Shown in pieces: positions 48,694-59,170 of a stretch of DNA of 64,000 nucleotides (positions are counted from its first letter, which is position 1; the number at the start of each line of letters is the position of its first letter). The notes beneath the pieces were generated by a model. The model was not told where the DNA came from. It worked only from the letters and a program-made list of their open reading frames with translations, and did not search any database. The DNA comes from Winogradskyella psychrotolerans RS-3 (lineage in GTDB: Bacteria; Bacteroidota; Bacteroidia; Flavobacteriales; Flavobacteriaceae): the NCBI RefSeq assembly GCF_000427335.1, contig NZ_ATMR01000180.1, forward strand, positions 28,472-92,471, given 5' to 3'. A program made the translations under genes and the position numbers.

Positions 48694-49460
48694 TCAATTT
48701 CACCTTTAAAAACCTGTTCAGCCGATCCTATCAACCAAATATTATCGTAACCGTTTTCATTAAAATTAAACGTCACATTCAACAGACCGCCTTGTGTTTG
48801 CAAACTAATTTTATCAGCCTTTGTTTTTCCTATTTTATGCATGGCTAATGCAACTGCGGTGACACCTGTACCACAAGATAAGGTTTCATCCTCTACTCCA
48901 CGTTCGTAAGTTCTTACGGCAAAATTTTCTATAGATAATTGTTCTACAAAATTCACATTAGATCCAGCTTCATTATAAGGTGCACCATTTCTGATTCTTT
49001 CTCCATTCGATTTAACTTCAAAATTCTTCAATTCTGAAACAAGTTCAACATGATGCGGCGAACCTGTATCTAAAAATATATGATCATCAAAAGATTCAAT
49101 TTCAGAAACATCTTGCATTTGAAGGTGCACCAAACCGTCTTCAATTTTAGCTTTATGAAGCCCATCAATAGCTACAAATTCAGTTTCGTTTTTAATGATA
49201 TTTAAAAATTTTGCAAAAGCCACAATACAACGTCCACCATTACCACACATCGTGCTTTCGTTTCCGTCTGCATTGTAATAGACCATTTTAAAATCTACCT
49301 TTTCATCATTTTCTAACAGTATAAAACCATCAGATCCTATGCCAAAACGTCGGTCGCATATGGTTGCAATACGTTTGGTATCCTTTTTGTCTATAAACTG
49401 TAAACGATTATCTACAATTACAAAATCGTTACCTGTTCCTTGATATTTATAAAATGTCAT
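48687..49460 (-). CDS. dapF: Diaminopimelate epimerase
   Basis: Interconverts LL- and meso-diaminopimelate for peptidoglycan and lysine synthesis. Two active-site cysteines are visible: Cys72 in ESTMCGNGGRC and Cys196 in ETLSCGTG. The N-terminal FYKYQGTGNDFVIVD is a family hallmark. The 257-residue length is normal. It heads a minus-strand unit dapF-GNAT-mltG-DUF2279 of cell-wall genes, divergent from htrA. Confidence 0.96.
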   Translation of the reverse strand: MTFYKYQGTGNDFVIVDNRLQFIDKKDTKRIATICDRRFGIGSDGFILLENDEKVDFKMVYYNADGNESTMCGNGGRCIVAFAKFLNIIKNETEFVAIDGLHKAKIEDGLVHLQMQDVSEIESFDDHIFLDTGSPHHVELVSELKNFEVKSNGERIRNGAPYNEAGSNVNFVEQLSIENFAVRTYERGVEDETLSCGTGVTAVALAMHKIGKTKADKISLQTQGGLLNVTFNFNENGYDNIWLIGSAEQVFKGEIEW

Positions 49461-49519
49461 AGTTATTAATAAGCCACAAATATAAGAATATTAGACTGTA
49501 TTCTGTGGTGTTAAGAGGG

Positions 49520-49549
49520 CGTTAAATTTGACGTTAAATAGTCGTTAAA
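49520..49549. promoter_or_regulatory. Three direct CGTTAAA repeats upstream of htrA
   Basis: CGTTAAA occurs at 49520-49526, 49532-49538 and 49543-49549, with spacings of 12 and 11 bases (about one DNA turn). This is typical of tandem binding sites for an OmpR-family regulator. The block lies about 90 bases upstream of the htrA start, in the divergent dapF-htrA gap. Confidence 0.45.
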
Positions 49550-49637
49550 ATCAAAAACGAAATCAATAAATTTCTAATTTTAATCGTTAGTTAAACATAA
49601 AATACTAATTAAATAGTTAAACTTAAATCTGAAAATT

Positions 49638-51050
49638 ATGAAGAAGATAATAACATTGGTGTTTGTTTCTGCATTAGGTGGTCTATTGACTTTGGGTGGT
49701 TACAAACTTTTTGTTGAGAATGAAACACAATCTGTAGCTGTTGAACAGTCGTCTGAATTCCCCATGTTTGTTCCTGCAAGTAATACCGTTAATACCCTAA
49801 ACAATACGACTACATTAGCTCCTAATTTTGTTGAAGCCGCTGATAAGTCTATACACTCTGTTGTGCATGTAAAAAACACGGCAATTGTAAATGCACCAAC
49901 AAATATGCGCGATTATTTTTATGGTCGTAGTTCTCAACGTGCCCAAATTGGTACTGGTAGTGGCGTCATTATTTCTCCCACAGGTTATATTGTTACCAAT
50001 AACCATGTTATTAAAAATGCAAACGAAATCAGCATTACTTTAAATAACAACAAATCGTACATGGCAGAATTGATTGGTACAGATGAAACTACAGATATTG
50101 CCTTACTAAAAATTGAAGCAAATGAAGATTTACCATTTATGGCATTTGGTGATTCTGATAATGCAAAAATTGGAGAGTGGGTTTTAGCCGTTGGTAATCC
50201 ATTTAATCTTAACTCTACGGTTACAGCTGGTATTATTAGTGCAAAATCTAGAGATTTATCTGGTCAGAATATGCAATCGTTTATACAAACGGATGCTGCC
50301 GTAAATCCCGGTAATTCAGGTGGTGCTTTGGTTAACACTAATGGAGACCTAATAGGTATAAATACTGCTATTTCATCGCAAACGGGTTCTTATATAGGAT
50401 ACTCTTTTGCTGTGCCTAGTAATATTGCTCGTAAAATCGTGAATGATATAATGGAATATGGTAATGTTCAAAATGGTATTCTTGGTGTTACAGGTGGGGC
50501 TTTAAATAGTAGGGCTGCTAAAGAATTAGGAGTAAATTCAACAGAAGGATTTTACGTTAGTGAAGTACAGGAAGATACAGGTGCAGAAAAAGCAGGTATT
50601 CAATCTGGCGACATTATAAAAAAAATAGATAATGTAGAAATAAATAAATTCTCAGATTTAACAGGGTATTTAAAAACAAAGAGTCCGGATGATGTCGTTA
50701 ATGTTACCTTACTTAGAGATGGTGATGAAGCAACACTTCCTGTGACCTTATTAAAACCAGCAATCTATACATTGCCAACAATTGGTCTTATAAAAAATGC
50801 TTCAGAAAAGGAATTAAAGCGTAACAAAACGGAATATGGAGTAAAAATTAATAAACTAGATGAAAATTATAAATCATCTTGGAATAAAAACGGAGTTGAA
50901 GAAGGTAGCATTATTACTAAAATTAACGGTAAGAAATTATATTCTATAGATGATGCTCAAGATGCCATAAAAATACGTGCTGTTAATGAACCACTTCAAA
51001 TTGAGGTTATCAATAAGGAAGGTGAAAAAATGGTTTATCATTTTAGGTAA
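49638..51050 (+). CDS. htrA: Periplasmic serine protease, Do/HtrA type
   Basis: Envelope quality-control protease. An N-terminal signal/anchor (KIITLVFVSALGGLLTLGGYKL) is followed by the trypsin-like domain with the triad His123 (NNHVIK), Asp153 (TTDIALLK) and Ser227 (NPGNSGGAL). Two PDZ domains follow (about 280-370 and 395-468). The 470-residue length is normal. Divergent from dapF, with three CGTTAAA repeats upstream. A strong terminator closes the gene. Confidence 0.95.
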   Translation: MKKIITLVFVSALGGLLTLGGYKLFVENETQSVAVEQSSEFPMFVPASNTVNTLNNTTTLAPNFVEAADKSIHSVVHVKNTAIVNAPTNMRDYFYGRSSQRAQIGTGSGVIISPTGYIVTNNHVIKNANEISITLNNNKSYMAELIGTDETTDIALLKIEANEDLPFMAFGDSDNAKIGEWVLAVGNPFNLNSTVTAGIISAKSRDLSGQNMQSFIQTDAAVNPGNSGGALVNTNGDLIGINTAISSQTGSYIGYSFAVPSNIARKIVNDIMEYGNVQNGILGVTGGALNSRAAKELGVNSTEGFYVSEVQEDTGAEKAGIQSGDIIKKIDNVEINKFSDLTGYLKTKSPDDVVNVTLLRDGDEATLPVTLLKPAIYTLPTIGLIKNASEKELKRNKTEYGVKINKLDENYKSSWNKNGVEEGSIITKINGKKLYSIDDAQDAIKIRAVNEPLQIEVINKEGEKMVYHFR

Positions 51051-51075
51051 AAAACTTAAATTTAGTCCTTAAATT

Positions 51076-51109
51076 ACCCTTCAAAGTCTATTTCTTTGAA
51101 GGGTTTTTA
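51076..51109 (+). terminator. Terminator of htrA
   Basis: CCCTTCAAAG (51077-51086) pairs perfectly with CTTTGAAGGG (51094-51103) and is followed by TTTTT. It shows that the longest open frame for gapA, which starts at 51096 inside this hairpin, is not the true gene start. Confidence 0.92.
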
Positions 51110-51188
51110 TTTTCGACAAAAGGTGTTACGAAAACGTTTGAAATATATTACTTTTGCGCAAAATCTAAATCACTTAAACCAAGAAAAC

Positions 51189-52638
51189 ATGGGATTTAAC
51201 GACACTTACGAAAAAGAGTTAGCGTTTCAAGCAGATCGTCGCAGAGCAACTGTAGAATTTATTAAAATTATCAGTGACTTATGGTACGATAAATCTATTG
51301 AATTGGTATTATTCAGAAACCAATTAATAGACAGAAATGTGAGCGAAATTCTAAACCTGCATGAGTATGCTGGAGAATTTGTTCAGAAACCTATTTCTAT
51401 TTTCGATTCTGTTGAAATTGCGCAAGCTATTAGTACATTAAACTTACCTCCAGCCAAACTAGACATTGGGAAATTAACTTATGAATTCCATTTAGAAGAT
51501 CAAAAATATGGCAATGCCACTGCTTTTGTTGCTTCTAAATTAGGCAATGCTAAAGACAATAAAGGTATAGAGCCAAAGGATGTGGTTCTATATGGATTTG
51601 GTAGAATTGGCCGTTTGGTAGCGCGTGAATTAATGACACGAACAGGAAAAGGTACACAACTAAGATTAAGAGCTATTGTTACACGAGGAGACATTACCGA
51701 AACCGTTTTAGAAAAACGTGCTTCATTGTTGAGAAATGATTCTGTACATGGTGATTTTTCAGGTATGGTAAATATAGATCTTAAAAACTCTGCTTTAATA
51801 ATTAATGGGACAACCGTAAAAGTTATTTCTGCGAATGCACCAGAAGATATTGATTATACTGCATACGGAATTAATAACGCATTAGTTATTGACAATACTG
51901 GAGCATTTAGAGACAAAGCCGCCTTAAGCAGACACTTAGAATCAAAAGGTGTCGATAAAGTTATACTTACTGCACCAGGAAAAGGTATTCCTAATATTGT
52001 ACATGGAGTTAATCATACAGAGTACAACCCAGATAAAGTTAAAATAGTCTCAGCAGCTTCTTGTACAACCAATGCCATTACACCTGTTCTAAAAGCTATA
52101 GAAGATTCTTTCGGGATTAAAACAGGACATTTAGAAACTATACACGCCTATACAAACGATCAGAATTTAGTCGATAATTTTCATAGTAAATACAGACGTG
52201 GTCGTGCAGCCGGATTAAATATGGTAATTACAGAAACCGGAGCTGGCCAAGCGGTTAGCAAAGCCATACCTGCTTTAGATGGTAAGCTGACATCTAATGC
52301 CATTAGAGTACCTGTTCCTAACGGCTCTTTAGCTATTCTTAATTTAGAATTAGAAAATGAGACGTCTGTAGAAAGCATAAATACTATTATGAAAAAATAT
52401 GCGCTCGAAGGAGATTTGGTAGAACAAATTAAATATGAAATGAGTGACGAATTAGTCTCGAGTGATATTATCGGTAGCTCTGCACCTGCTATTTATGATA
52501 GTAAAGCAACCATTGTTAGAAAAGATGGAAAAAAATGCGATACTATATATATGGTACGATAATGAATATGGATATAGCCAACAGGTTATTAGACTCGCAA
52601 AATATATTTCTAAGGTAAGACGCTATGCTTATTATTAG
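51189..52638 (+). CDS. gapA: Glyceraldehyde-3-phosphate dehydrogenase, Bacteroidota long type, frameshifted at the 3' end
   Basis: Converts glyceraldehyde 3-phosphate to 1,3-bisphosphoglycerate. About 482 residues, with an N-terminal extension of about 130 residues typical of this lineage before the NAD motif GFGRIGR at 136-142. The catalytic Cys292 is in AASCTTNAITP. The printed frame stops at 52562 with a wrong tail. Removing one A from the seven-A run 52529-52535 restores KNAILYIWYDNEYGYSQQV and the stop at 52638. I start at ATG 51189 (MGFNDTYEKE). A -7-like TACTTTTG box is at 51149-51156. Confidence 0.94.
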
Positions 52639-52662
52639 ATCGTTCTGAAAAAGGGAAAAATG

Positions 52663-52690
52663 AAAATCTTGTCTTTGGCAAGATTTTTTT
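52663..52690 (+). terminator. Terminator of gapA
   Basis: AAAATCTTG (52663-52671) pairs with CAAGATTTT (52679-52687) over a 7-base loop, with a T-run to 52690. It follows the restored gapA stop by 24 bases, which supports that stop. Confidence 0.85.
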
Positions 52691-52799
52691 GATTATTAGC
52701 GTTATGATTTATAGTGAATTAATAATGCAACAGGAATAAAACTAAGGATAGACTATAGTATTCAACATCTAAACTATAATTTCTACCGTATATTAAATG

Positions 52800-52818
52800 C
52801 CTTTCACTATTGAAAGGC
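52800..52818. other. Small perfect hairpin in the gapA-52907 gap
   Basis: GCCTTTC (52800-52806) pairs with GAAAGGC (52812-52818) with a 5-base loop. No T-run follows, so it is not a terminator. It lies about 90 bases upstream of the next gene and may be in its promoter region. Confidence 0.4.
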
Positions 52819-52906
52819 TATTTGTTTGATAATTTGTTTATGATATCCTCATAAAATTATTATCTTGGCAACCAATTAATCTAACACAACCAAAATTACC
52901 TCTAAG

Positions 52907-53515
52907 ATGAAATTCTTAACAAAAGTTACTGTAATTCTTTTAGTTGCATTTAGTTTTCAAACAACTATCGCACAAACCGATAACGACGACGACGAGAAAT
53001 TATCTCTTAATAGTGGTACAATTGATAATCAATTTGAATTTGTAATTAGACGCTCTAATAGTTGGCAAGATTACAAAACCGTTAAGAAAACATGGCTTTA
53101 TGCGCTAAAAGCGCATACGCTTGATTCTCTTAAAGCAGTGCATAAAGATTTAGTAGACACACAAGCGATTGTTGATAAGCAAGTTGGTGAAATAGAAAGC
53201 TTAAAAAGTAATCTATCCAATACAGAATCAACCTTGAATGCTACGAATAATGAAAAAGATAACATCTCATTATTTGGTATCCAAACCAATAAAGCAAGTT
53301 ACAAAGTTTTAATGTGGGGTATTATCGGCGGCCTTTTAGCTTTTTTATTATTCTTTATTTATAAATTTAAAGGCAGCAATTCTGCAACTCGCGAAGCAAA
53401 ACACAAATTAGAAGAAGTAGAGTCAGAATTTGAGGAACACAGGCGTAATGCTTTAGAACGCGAGCAAAAAGTAAGACGTCAGTTACAAGACGAATTAAAT
53501 AAACAGAAGTCTTAA
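52907..53515 (+). CDS. Exported coiled-coil membrane protein, conserved upstream of trmD
   Basis: A 202-residue protein. The signal peptide is MKFLTKVTVILLVAFSFQTTIAQ. A conserved LNSGTIDNQFEFVIRRSNSWQDYK follows. A coiled coil runs about 75-115 (HKDLVDTQAIVDKQVGEIESLKSN), then one transmembrane helix at about 128-150, and a highly charged cytoplasmic coiled-coil tail. Relatives in this position are often labelled tRNA (guanine-N1)-methyltransferase because of the trmD gene that follows; nothing in the sequence supports that label. Function is unknown. Confidence 0.75.
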   Translation: MKFLTKVTVILLVAFSFQTTIAQTDNDDDEKLSLNSGTIDNQFEFVIRRSNSWQDYKTVKKTWLYALKAHTLDSLKAVHKDLVDTQAIVDKQVGEIESLKSNLSNTESTLNATNNEKDNISLFGIQTNKASYKVLMWGIIGGLLAFLLFFIYKFKGSNSATREAKHKLEEVESEFEEHRRNALEREQKVRRQLQDELNKQKS

Positions 53516-53580
53516 ACTACCTTATTTGTAATTAAAATATTGCAAAAAACACTTAGAAAAAACATACGTTTTAATACTAT

Positions 53581-53612
53581 AAAAATCCGTAATTTTAATT
53601 CCGGATTTTTTT
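53581..53612 (+). terminator. Terminator before trmD
   Basis: AAAAATCCG (53581-53589) pairs with CGGATTTTT (53602-53610) across a 12-base loop and is followed by further T residues. It ends the transcript of the coiled-coil protein gene. Confidence 0.82.
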
Positions 53613-53750
53613 ACGATTTGGTTTAAGCCCTTTTTTAAATCGCAAACACATTGGTACAAACGATATAAACAAGACGTAGAAACATCTACAAAAGACTATC
53701 CAAAAAATACATCAATTAAACATATCTTTGCAAACTTATAGATTGAAAAT

Positions 53751-54428
53751 ATGCGTATAGATATTATAACAGTATTACCCGAACTTTTAAAAAGTCCATT
53801 TGAAGCTTCTATTTTAAAACGAGCAATTGAAGCTGGTTTAGTAGAGGTCCATTTTCATAATTTAAGAGATTATGCAACGGGTGGCTATAAATCTGTAGAC
53901 GACACACAGTTTGGTGGTGGCGCAGGAATGGTGATGTCTATAGCACCTATCGATAAGTGTATTTCGAAATTACAACAAGAACGTAATTACGACGAAATTA
54001 TTTATATGACTCCTGATGGAGAGCAGCTTAATCAAAGCATTGCGAATCAAACATCCTTAAAAGAGAACATCATTATTTTATGTGGTCATTATAAAGGAGT
54101 CGATCAGCGCGTTCGTGATAGGTTTATTACACGCGAAATATCTATTGGAGATTACGTTTTATCTGGTGGAGAATTAGGAGCTGCTGTATTATGCGATGCT
54201 GTAATTCGATTAATTCCTGGTGTCTTAGGAAATGAAACCTCTGCCCTAACGGATTCTTTTCAAGATAACTTATTAGCACCTCCAATCTATACCAAGCCAA
54301 GAGAATACGACGGCATGAAAGTTCCTGAAGTATTATTCAGTGGAAACTTTGGTAAAATTGAAAAATGGAGAGAAGAACAAGCTTATAAGAGAACTAACGA
54401 AAGACGACCAGATTTACTTGAAGATTAA
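53751..54428 (+). CDS. trmD: tRNA (guanine37-N1)-methyltransferase
   Basis: SAM-dependent methylation of G37 of tRNAs, which prevents frameshifting. SPOUT-fold features are visible: [32 protein letters not shown], the trefoil-knot segments [10 protein letters not shown] and [12 protein letters not shown], then [16 protein letters not shown]. The 225-residue length is normal. A TATCTTTG -7 box lies at 53723-53730, about 20 bases upstream, without a clear -33 TTG. A small membrane protein gene follows. Confidence 0.96.
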   Translation: MRIDIITVLPELLKSPFEASILKRAIEAGLVEVHFHNLRDYATGGYKSVDDTQFGGGAGMVMSIAPIDKCISKLQQERNYDEIIYMTPDGEQLNQSIANQTSLKENIIILCGHYKGVDQRVRDRFITREISIGDYVLSGGELGAAVLCDAVIRLIPGVLGNETSALTDSFQDNLLAPPIYTKPREYDGMKVPEVLFSGNFGKIEKWREEQAYKRTNERRPDLLED

Positions 54429-54440
54429 ACCTGTTCTTTT

Positions 54441-54746
54441 ATGAATAATTCCACAGAAATTCTTTTTACAGTAGGCCAAATTATTAATAGTTTATCAACT
54501 CTTATTCTATTAATTGCAGCAATTATTCTCTTTATAAAGAAGAAAACTCTAGCAACATGGCTAATTTTAATTGGCAATATTTTGGTTTTCATAACATATA
54601 TAGGAAGTTTATTGCTTACTGCTTTCACTGGTAGCGCAAGTATAGACACCATATTAATGGTTCAAGGCTTTTCATTAATAGTTCAAAATTTATCGTATTC
54701 ATTATTCGCTATAGGACTGATAATATTAGCATTAACAGAGTTTTAA
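54441..54746 (+). CDS. Small membrane protein of unknown function
   Basis: A 101-residue protein with three predicted transmembrane helices (about 10-32, 37-60 and 73-97) and almost no soluble part. No family recognised. It starts 12 bases after trmD on the same strand and probably shares its transcript. Composition and start (MNNSTEILFTVGQ) suggest a real gene. Confidence 0.65.
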   Translation: MNNSTEILFTVGQIINSLSTLILLIAAIILFIKKKTLATWLILIGNILVFITYIGSLLLTAFTGSASIDTILMVQGFSLIVQNLSYSLFAIGLIILALTEF

Positions 54747-54830
54747 AAATCTAAACCTTAAAAATTCAATACGTTTAAAGTAAAATTCAAGACCTAGAAA
54801 TTAACGTAATAAAATTTCGCGGTCAAAGTA

Positions 54831-54860
54831 TTGTTAATACACAAAAAAGTACTACTTTTG
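54831..54860 (+). promoter_or_regulatory. Bacteroidota-type promoter of rplS
   Basis: TTG (54831-54833), 19 bases, then TACTTTTG (54853-54860) fit the Bacteroidota consensus TTG-N19-TAnnTTTG exactly. Transcription would start near 54866, giving a leader of about 68 bases before rplS. Confidence 0.8.
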
Positions 54861-54865
54861 CAAAC

Positions 54866-54933
54866 CAATTTAGACCAACCTCTGGCGAGAATCGTGAATG
54901 TTGCTTTGAATCAACTATTATAAATAAAATAAA
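54866..54933 (+). promoter_or_regulatory. rplS 5' leader, candidate L19 autoregulatory RNA
   Basis: The roughly 68-base leader has a G/C-richer core (ACCTCTGGCGAGAATCGTG at about 54877-54895) that differs from the AT-rich surroundings, followed by an A/T-rich segment before the ATG. Ribosomal protein leaders that bind their own product have been described for L19 in flavobacteria; this assignment is from memory and by position. Confidence 0.45.
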
Positions 54934-55284
54934 ATGAGTTCTTTAGTAAAATTTGTACAAGACGAATTTGTAGTCCGTAAAGACTTTCCAAAATTTGGTG
55001 CTGGTGATACGATCACAGTATATTACGAAATTAGAGAAGGTGAAAAAGTACGTACCCAGTTTTTTAGAGGTGTCGTATTACAACGTAAAGGAAGTGGATC
55101 TTCTGAAACGTTTACTATCCGTAAAATGTCAGGAACAATTGGTGTAGAGCGTATCTTCCCAGTTAACTTACCTGCTTTACAAAAAGTAGAAGTTAACAAG
55201 CGTGGTAAAGTACGTAGAGCTAGAATTTTCTACTTTAGAGGTCTTACTGGTAAGAAAGCAAGAATCAAAGAAGTTAGAAGATAA
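54934..55284 (+). CDS. rplS: 50S ribosomal protein L19
   Basis: Ribosomal large-subunit protein at the 30S interface, 116 residues. Family segments are FPKFGAGDTITVYYEIREG, FRGVVLQRKGSGSSETFTIRKMS and VERIFPVNLPALQKVEV. It has its own strong promoter and terminator, so it is monocistronic here. Codon use is visibly strong (GGT, GTA, CGT). Confidence 0.98.
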   Translation: MSSLVKFVQDEFVVRKDFPKFGAGDTITVYYEIREGEKVRTQFFRGVVLQRKGSGSSETFTIRKMSGTIGVERIFPVNLPALQKVEVNKRGKVRRARIFYFRGLTGKKARIKEVRR

Positions 55285-55305
55285 TTCCAACTTATATATT
55301 ACTAT

Positions 55306-55335
55306 AAAAAGCCTTCTGATAAAGAAGGCTTTTTT
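55306..55335 (+). terminator. Terminator of rplS
   Basis: AAAAAGCCTTCT (55306-55317) pairs perfectly with AGAAGGCTTTTT (55323-55334) with a 5-base loop and a T-run. Confidence 0.93.
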
Positions 55336-55496
55336 GGTTATTAACATTTGTTGATAACCTAAGTTCATAAACTGTTGACATCTAAAATGTTAAAAAACAT
55401 AGAAATTCGAATTTTTTGTTTAATTTAGTAAAACAATTAATAACAAACATTGTTTGGTTTTGAATTATATTTCAAATTAATGTTAAATTGTTACTA

Positions 55497-55945
55497 GAGA
55501 TTAGTTCTTTATGTATTGAGGTAGTTTTTTGAGGTTGCTTTGCAACTTGTGTTAGCACAAGTGCTTGTAAAACGATCATGAAGCTTTATTAATCTAACAC
55601 ACCATGTTGTAGGTTAAGTTTGTAAAGTGAAAAGCTCTGAAGAAGTAGTGGAATCGAAAGTGAACACGAAAAGGATGAGCAATGTTTTAGGCCTAACATT
55701 CATTAATTTGAAGATTATAGGAAAAACATCAAGAAAAACAACCTAAGAAACAAAGTAATATCAGGTCAATAAATTTTGAAAGATATGAACTGTTTCGATT
55801 TGAAACGGAAACACTTGAACCGAAAAAGATGTTGACATTTGTCATACAGCTGAGTTAGTGGAAGCTAAATAGGCCACGTTAGTACCGTTTTCATGAAAGC
55901 CATGTCAGAGCAGTTTTACTGTAGTGATATGGCTTTTTGTTTTAT
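55497..55945 (+). ncRNA. Candidate structured non-coding RNA, about 440 nt, unassigned
   Basis: Between AT-rich flanks, this region has several local stems. AGGTTGC pairs with GCAACTT (55532-55538/55542-55548). ACTTGTG pairs with CACAAGT (55545-55551/55556-55562); it shares bases with the first, so the two are alternatives. Others are AATG-TTAGG/CCTAA-CATT around 55684-55702, GTTTC/GAAAC near 55790-55806, and TGACA/TGTCA near 55834-55845. It ends in an 11-bp terminator stem. A possible promoter is TTG (55460-55462), 20 bases, TTAAATTG (55483-55490). No known family was recognised; not RNase P RNA, tmRNA or SRP RNA by their conserved motifs. Confidence 0.5.
55897..55938 (+). terminator. Strong terminator ending the candidate RNA
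   Basis: AAGCCATGTCA (55897-55907) pairs with TGATATGGCTT (55925-55935) over 11 bp with one G-U pair, followed by a T-run. The 17-base loop contains a second small stem, CAGT-TTT-ACTG. No gene lies between this and the rplS terminator, so it must end a separate transcript. Confidence 0.85.
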
Positions 55946-56080
55946 ATTATAATTAGCTCTTTATAATATAAATATTCCTATAACTGTAGGCATTAACTTG
56001 TAAAAATGATTCTATCGCCATTTAATGTAATTCGTAAAAATTCTATTTCTCAACACTAAATTCTTTCGTATTCTTGTAAA

Positions 56081-56656
56081 ATGAATCTACCATTAATAGA
56101 AGAGCAACAATATAAAACGCAAGATTACATTACAAACTCACTACCTAAAGCGGAGTATACAGACTGTACATTTACCAATTGTAATTTTGAAAATTCAGAC
56201 CTTTCTAATATTATCTTTTCTGAATGTGATTTTATAGATTGCAATTTTAGTAATGCCAATGTAGCGCATACCACACTTGACAATGTCACGTTTAAAGACT
56301 GTAAAATACTAGGAGTTTTATTTCAAAATTGCAATACTTTTTTACTGTCTTTCAAGTTCATAAACTGTACACTAAATTTAAGTAGTTTTTATCAATTAAA
56401 AATAAATCACACAACATTTACAAATTGCATAATGCATCAAGTTGATTTCACTGAAACTGAAGCAAAACATGTTGCCTTTAACGATTGTGATTTACATCAA
56501 TCTATCTTTGACAGAACTAACATTGAACATTCTGACTTTATTTCAGGATATAATTTCAATATTAACCCTAATTTAAATCAAATTAAACACGCTTCTTTTT
56601 CAAAAGAAAACATTTCAGGTTTATTAGAGAGCTTTAATATTAAGATAAAAGATTAA
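56081..56656 (+). CDS. Pentapeptide-repeat protein
   Basis: A 191-residue right-handed quadrilateral beta-helix protein. Pentapeptides of the A(D/N)LXX type recur across residues 25-170, for example CTFTN CNFEN SDLSN and CDFID CNFSN, with many Cys at the central positions. The build, with one break near 75-90 and a C-terminal capping region, resembles Qnr/McbG-like DNA-gyrase-protecting proteins of Bacteroidota. Such a function is only an inference. It lies directly downstream of the candidate RNA and has no partner on its strand. Confidence 0.85.
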   Translation: MNLPLIEEQQYKTQDYITNSLPKAEYTDCTFTNCNFENSDLSNIIFSECDFIDCNFSNANVAHTTLDNVTFKDCKILGVLFQNCNTFLLSFKFINCTLNLSSFYQLKINHTTFTNCIMHQVDFTETEAKHVAFNDCDLHQSIFDRTNIEHSDFISGYNFNINPNLNQIKHASFSKENISGLLESFNIKIKD

Positions 56657-56729
56657 ATAAACAATTTAAGTGTTTATTTATCAATTTCTTAAAATTTGAC
56701 GCTCTTTAGTATTAATCTTATACCGATAA

Positions 56730-59024
<2,295 letters not shown>

Positions 59025-59047
59025 CTAGCAGTATATAATGTTATGTT

Positions 59048-59075
59048 AAAAAAGCTTCCTTCGGGAAGCTTTTTT
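59048..59075 (+). terminator. Terminator of icd
   Basis: AAAAAAGCTTCC (59048-59059) pairs perfectly with GGAAGCTTTTTT (59064-59075) around a TTCG tetraloop and ends in T residues. Confidence 0.96.
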
Positions 59076-59170
59076 ATTCTTTTAAATTATTTTTAGTATT
59101 GTAAAACAAATAGGTGTCGCCTTCGTAAAGAATTAATACACCGTCAATCAAACCACATCACTCAGAACCT

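Larger units (their letters stand above)
55336..56080. other. Gene-free stretch of about 745 bases between rplS terminator and pentapeptide gene
   Basis: No convincing ORF on either strand. 55336-55496 is AT-rich with a possible promoter. 55497-55945 appears to be a structured RNA that ends in a strong terminator (separate entry). 55946-56080 is AT-rich with nothing recognisable apart from being the likely promoter region of the pentapeptide-repeat gene. Confidence 0.7.

Noticed and set aside
51096..51188. Upstream extension of gapA
   Set aside because: It starts inside the htrA terminator hairpin, and homologs begin at the ATG at 51189.
52800..52818. Terminator
   Set aside because: There is a hairpin but no T-run, and gapA already has a terminator at 52663-52690.
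55497..55945. RNase P RNA, tmRNA or group II intron
   Set aside because: The conserved GAGGAAAGUCC, tag-peptide and domain V patterns were not found, so no family name is given.
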